In this document: positions 5,407 through 6,970 of the stretch, piece by piece
How the letters are laid out: each line of letters begins with the position of its first letter
Position numbering within the stretch: the stretch's first letter is position 1
Assembly (NCBI GenBank): GCA_017998495.1
Contig: JAGOCY010000071.1
Location: 1-6,970 of the forward strand
DNA length: 6,970 nucleotides
Reading direction: 5' to 3'
Source: Corallincola sp.
Lineage (GTDB): Bacteria; Pseudomonadota; Gammaproteobacteria; Enterobacterales; Neiellaceae
Translations under genes and position numbers: made by a program
Notes under the pieces: generated by a model
Told to the model about the DNA's origin: nothing
The model's input: the letters and a program-made list of their open reading frames with translations, nothing else
The model's database searches: none

Positions 5407-5415
5407 TCAGGCCAG
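5400..5415. repeat. Zero-gap convergent stop junction with TGATCA palindrome (copy 2)
   Basis: GCCCTGATCAGGCCAG is identical to 1696-1711. TGA (5404-5406) ends the ATL gene and the adjacent TCA (5407-5409) is the stop of clcA on the - strand. Both minus-strand proteins, ModC and this ClcA, therefore end in Leu-Ala. No terminator hairpin is seen on either side. Confidence 0.9.
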
Positions 5416-6909
5416 GGCGCGCACCAGCAGCGCCAGCAGCAGAATGCTGACCACGGCCACCAGTGCTACCGGGATCAGCTCGCGACCCGGGTTATCCAGC
5501 GGGTTGGTAATGGCGGCCGGAGCTTCAGGCTGCTGGTTGGCCAGCCGCAGGGTGCGCGCCAGCAGCTGGCTGTAGATCGGCTGGGCGCCCAGGGCTTGGG
5601 CGACAAGCGTGGCCCCAAGGCAACTGATCAGCAGCGGCAGAATCTGCTGATAATTGTGGCTGAGTTCAATCACCAGCAGCACCGCTGTCAGCGGCGCGCG
5701 CACGGTGGCGGCTAGCAGCCCACCCATGGCGGCGATGGCCAAAGTGGCTGCCAGCTCGGGTGGCAGGGCCAACAGCGGCAAGGCGGCGCTGGCAAACAGC
5801 AGTCCTGTGAGGGCACCAAACAACAGCAGCGGGGCGAAGATGCCACCGGGCACGCCGAGGGCGAAGCAGCACAGGGTCAGGATCAGTTTGCCCAGCAACA
5901 GGGCGCCCAGCGCGCCGCTAGGCAAAGGCGCGGTGACCAGTGTCGGCATCACCTCCATGCCACTGCCGATAAAGCGTGGGGCAAATAGCGCCAGCAGCCC
6001 AACCACACCACCGGCAAAGGCCGCCAGGATCAGCTTGGCCGGCAGCGACTGGCGATGCAGGCGCTGGGCGCCATCAAGAAACAGCACCACCAAGCGGTTG
6101 AAGCCGGCGCCAGCCAGGCCGCATAGCAGACCTAGTAGCAGGTAGAGCCAGAGCAGCTCCAGCGGTGGCGCGGCAAAATCGGGCAGCGGGATCATCGCCT
6201 GCTGGCCGATCAGCCCCTGACAGACGATAGTGCCGGCGATGGTGCCAAAGAACACCGACTTCATGCCGATCAGACTGAAGCGGAACTGCGGGCGCATCTC
6301 TTCCATGATGAACATCACCCCGGCCAGCGGCGCATTGAAGGCGGCGGCCAGCCCTGCTGCTGCACCGGTTGCCACTGTGGCGTGGTAACCCTCCTGGCTG
6401 AGGCGGGTGAGACGCGCCACCATGGCCCCGACCACCCCGCCGATATGCACCGAAGGCCCCTCGCGGCCCAGAGGCAGATGAGCGCCGAGCACGGCGATGC
6501 CGCCGATTACCTTGACCGGCAGCACCCGCCACCAGCGCAGTTCGCGCTGCTGCTGCAACGCCCCTTCAATCTCCGGGATGCCGCTACCGGCCGCTTCAGG
6601 AGCAAACAGATGGGTGAGGGCGCAGGCGGCGCAGGTCAGCAGAATGCAGGCCAGCGGCAGCAGCAGCCAAGCTGGCGCATTTCCCAGCTGCAGTGGCAGG
6701 CCGAGCAGCTGTTCCCCTAGCCAGTGGCTGCCGAGGGCCAACAGGGCGCAGCAAAGGCCGGCGATGGTGCCGGTGATGATGGCCACCAACAGCAGCAACG
6801 CCGGTGGCCGGCGTTGACCCAACAGCGGTCTGAGTACAGCGTTGCGCTGCAGCCGGCGGCGGGCGAGGCGCCAGTGGAGGCGAGCGCCATCAACTGATTG
6901 CTGGGCCAT
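5407..6909 (-). CDS. clcA: ClcA-type H+/Cl- exchange transporter
   Basis: A 500-residue inner-membrane antiporter that should exchange two Cl- for one H+ and help in extreme acid resistance. All landmarks of E. coli ClcA are present: GSGIPEIEG with Ser109 (Ser107 in E. coli), GREGP with gating Glu150 (Glu148), FIMEEMRPQF with proton glutamate Glu204 (Glu203), GVPGGIFAP (352-360) and the chloride-coordinating Tyr446 (Tyr445) in QPIYSQLLARTL. Both glutamates mark it as an exchanger, not a channel. No CBS domains. The N-terminus is basic and cytoplasmic. Unlike E. coli ClcA (473 residues), it ends with an extra hydrophobic stretch at about 477-499 (ELIPVALVAVVSILLLALLV) that may form another membrane helix. 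ATG 6907-6909 has GGAG (6916-6919) 6 nt upstream. It stands alone; the 61 bases beyond it show only a weak TAGACT -10-like element. Confidence 0.95.
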   Translation of the reverse strand: MAQQSVDGARLHWRLARRRLQRNAVLRPLLGQRRPPALLLLVAIITGTIAGLCCALLALGSHWLGEQLLGLPLQLGNAPAWLLLPLACILLTCAACALTHLFAPEAAGSGIPEIEGALQQQRELRWWRVLPVKVIGGIAVLGAHLPLGREGPSVHIGGVVGAMVARLTRLSQEGYHATVATGAAAGLAAAFNAPLAGVMFIMEEMRPQFRFSLIGMKSVFFGTIAGTIVCQGLIGQQAMIPLPDFAAPPLELLWLYLLLGLLCGLAGAGFNRLVVLFLDGAQRLHRQSLPAKLILAAFAGGVVGLLALFAPRFIGSGMEVMPTLVTAPLPSGALGALLLGKLILTLCCFALGVPGGIFAPLLLFGALTGLLFASAALPLLALPPELAATLAIAAMGGLLAATVRAPLTAVLLVIELSHNYQQILPLLISCLGATLVAQALGAQPIYSQLLARTLRLANQQPEAPAAITNPLDNPGRELIPVALVAVVSILLLALLVRALA

Positions 6910-6970
6910 GGGCAGCTCCGCTGGACCGGGGAGAGGCCAGTCTAGCCGCTAACGCTGTGGCGTGACGATG

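Overview
This 6,970-base, GC-rich window reads as ordinary chromosomal DNA of a gammaproteobacterium. The gene set (ModB/ModC, an IbpA-type small heat shock protein, a Vibrio-like alkyltransferase-like protein, ClcA and a MalE homologue) together with the high GC fits Aeromonas or another member of the Aeromonadaceae. That assignment is an inference from gene content, not from a marker gene. I see no mobile elements, tRNA or rRNA genes, CRISPR arrays, or compositionally foreign islands.

Layout. (1) 1-1702, + strand: the C-terminal end of a secreted starch-type or glucodextranase-type glycosidase, whose last 26 bases overlap the start of a divergent MalE-like periplasmic binding protein. A perfect 12-bp hairpin lies in the signal-peptide codons of the second gene. 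(2) 1703-3450, - strand: modB and modC of a molybdate ABC transporter, overlapping by 4 bp, with no modA beside them. (3) 3451-3782: 332 bp without a gene, holding a terminator-like hairpin and an 11-bp palindrome. (4) 3783-4345, - strand: an IbpA/Hsp20 chaperone gene with a sigma-32-like promoter and a short leader whose last hairpin sequesters the Shine-Dalgarno sequence in the manner of a ROSE RNA thermometer. (5) 4356-4390: a strong inverted repeat between this promoter and the next gene. (6) 4403-4873, - strand: a secreted IalB-family protein. (7) 5059-5406, + strand: an alkyltransferase-like (ATL) DNA-repair protein with Trp in place of the MGMT cysteine. (8) 5407-6909, - strand: a ClcA-type H+/Cl- antiporter with an extra C-terminal membrane segment.

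How the parts work together. The first two genes probably act in extracellular alpha-glucan breakdown and capture of the products, but no MalF/MalG permease is in view, and several sugar-contacting polar residues of E. coli MalE are changed. ModBC needs a ModA from elsewhere or upstream-independent supply. The Hsp20 gene appears to be controlled twice, by a heat-shock sigma factor and by a temperature-sensitive leader. The two convergent gene pairs (malE-like/modC and atl/clcA) abut with no intergenic base and share an identical 16-base junction built on TGATCA, in which both stop codons are nested.

I do not see a wholly new multi-gene system here. The best leads are the ROSE-like leader with its promoter, the altered MalE, the signal-peptide hairpin, and the repeated zero-gap convergent stop junction.
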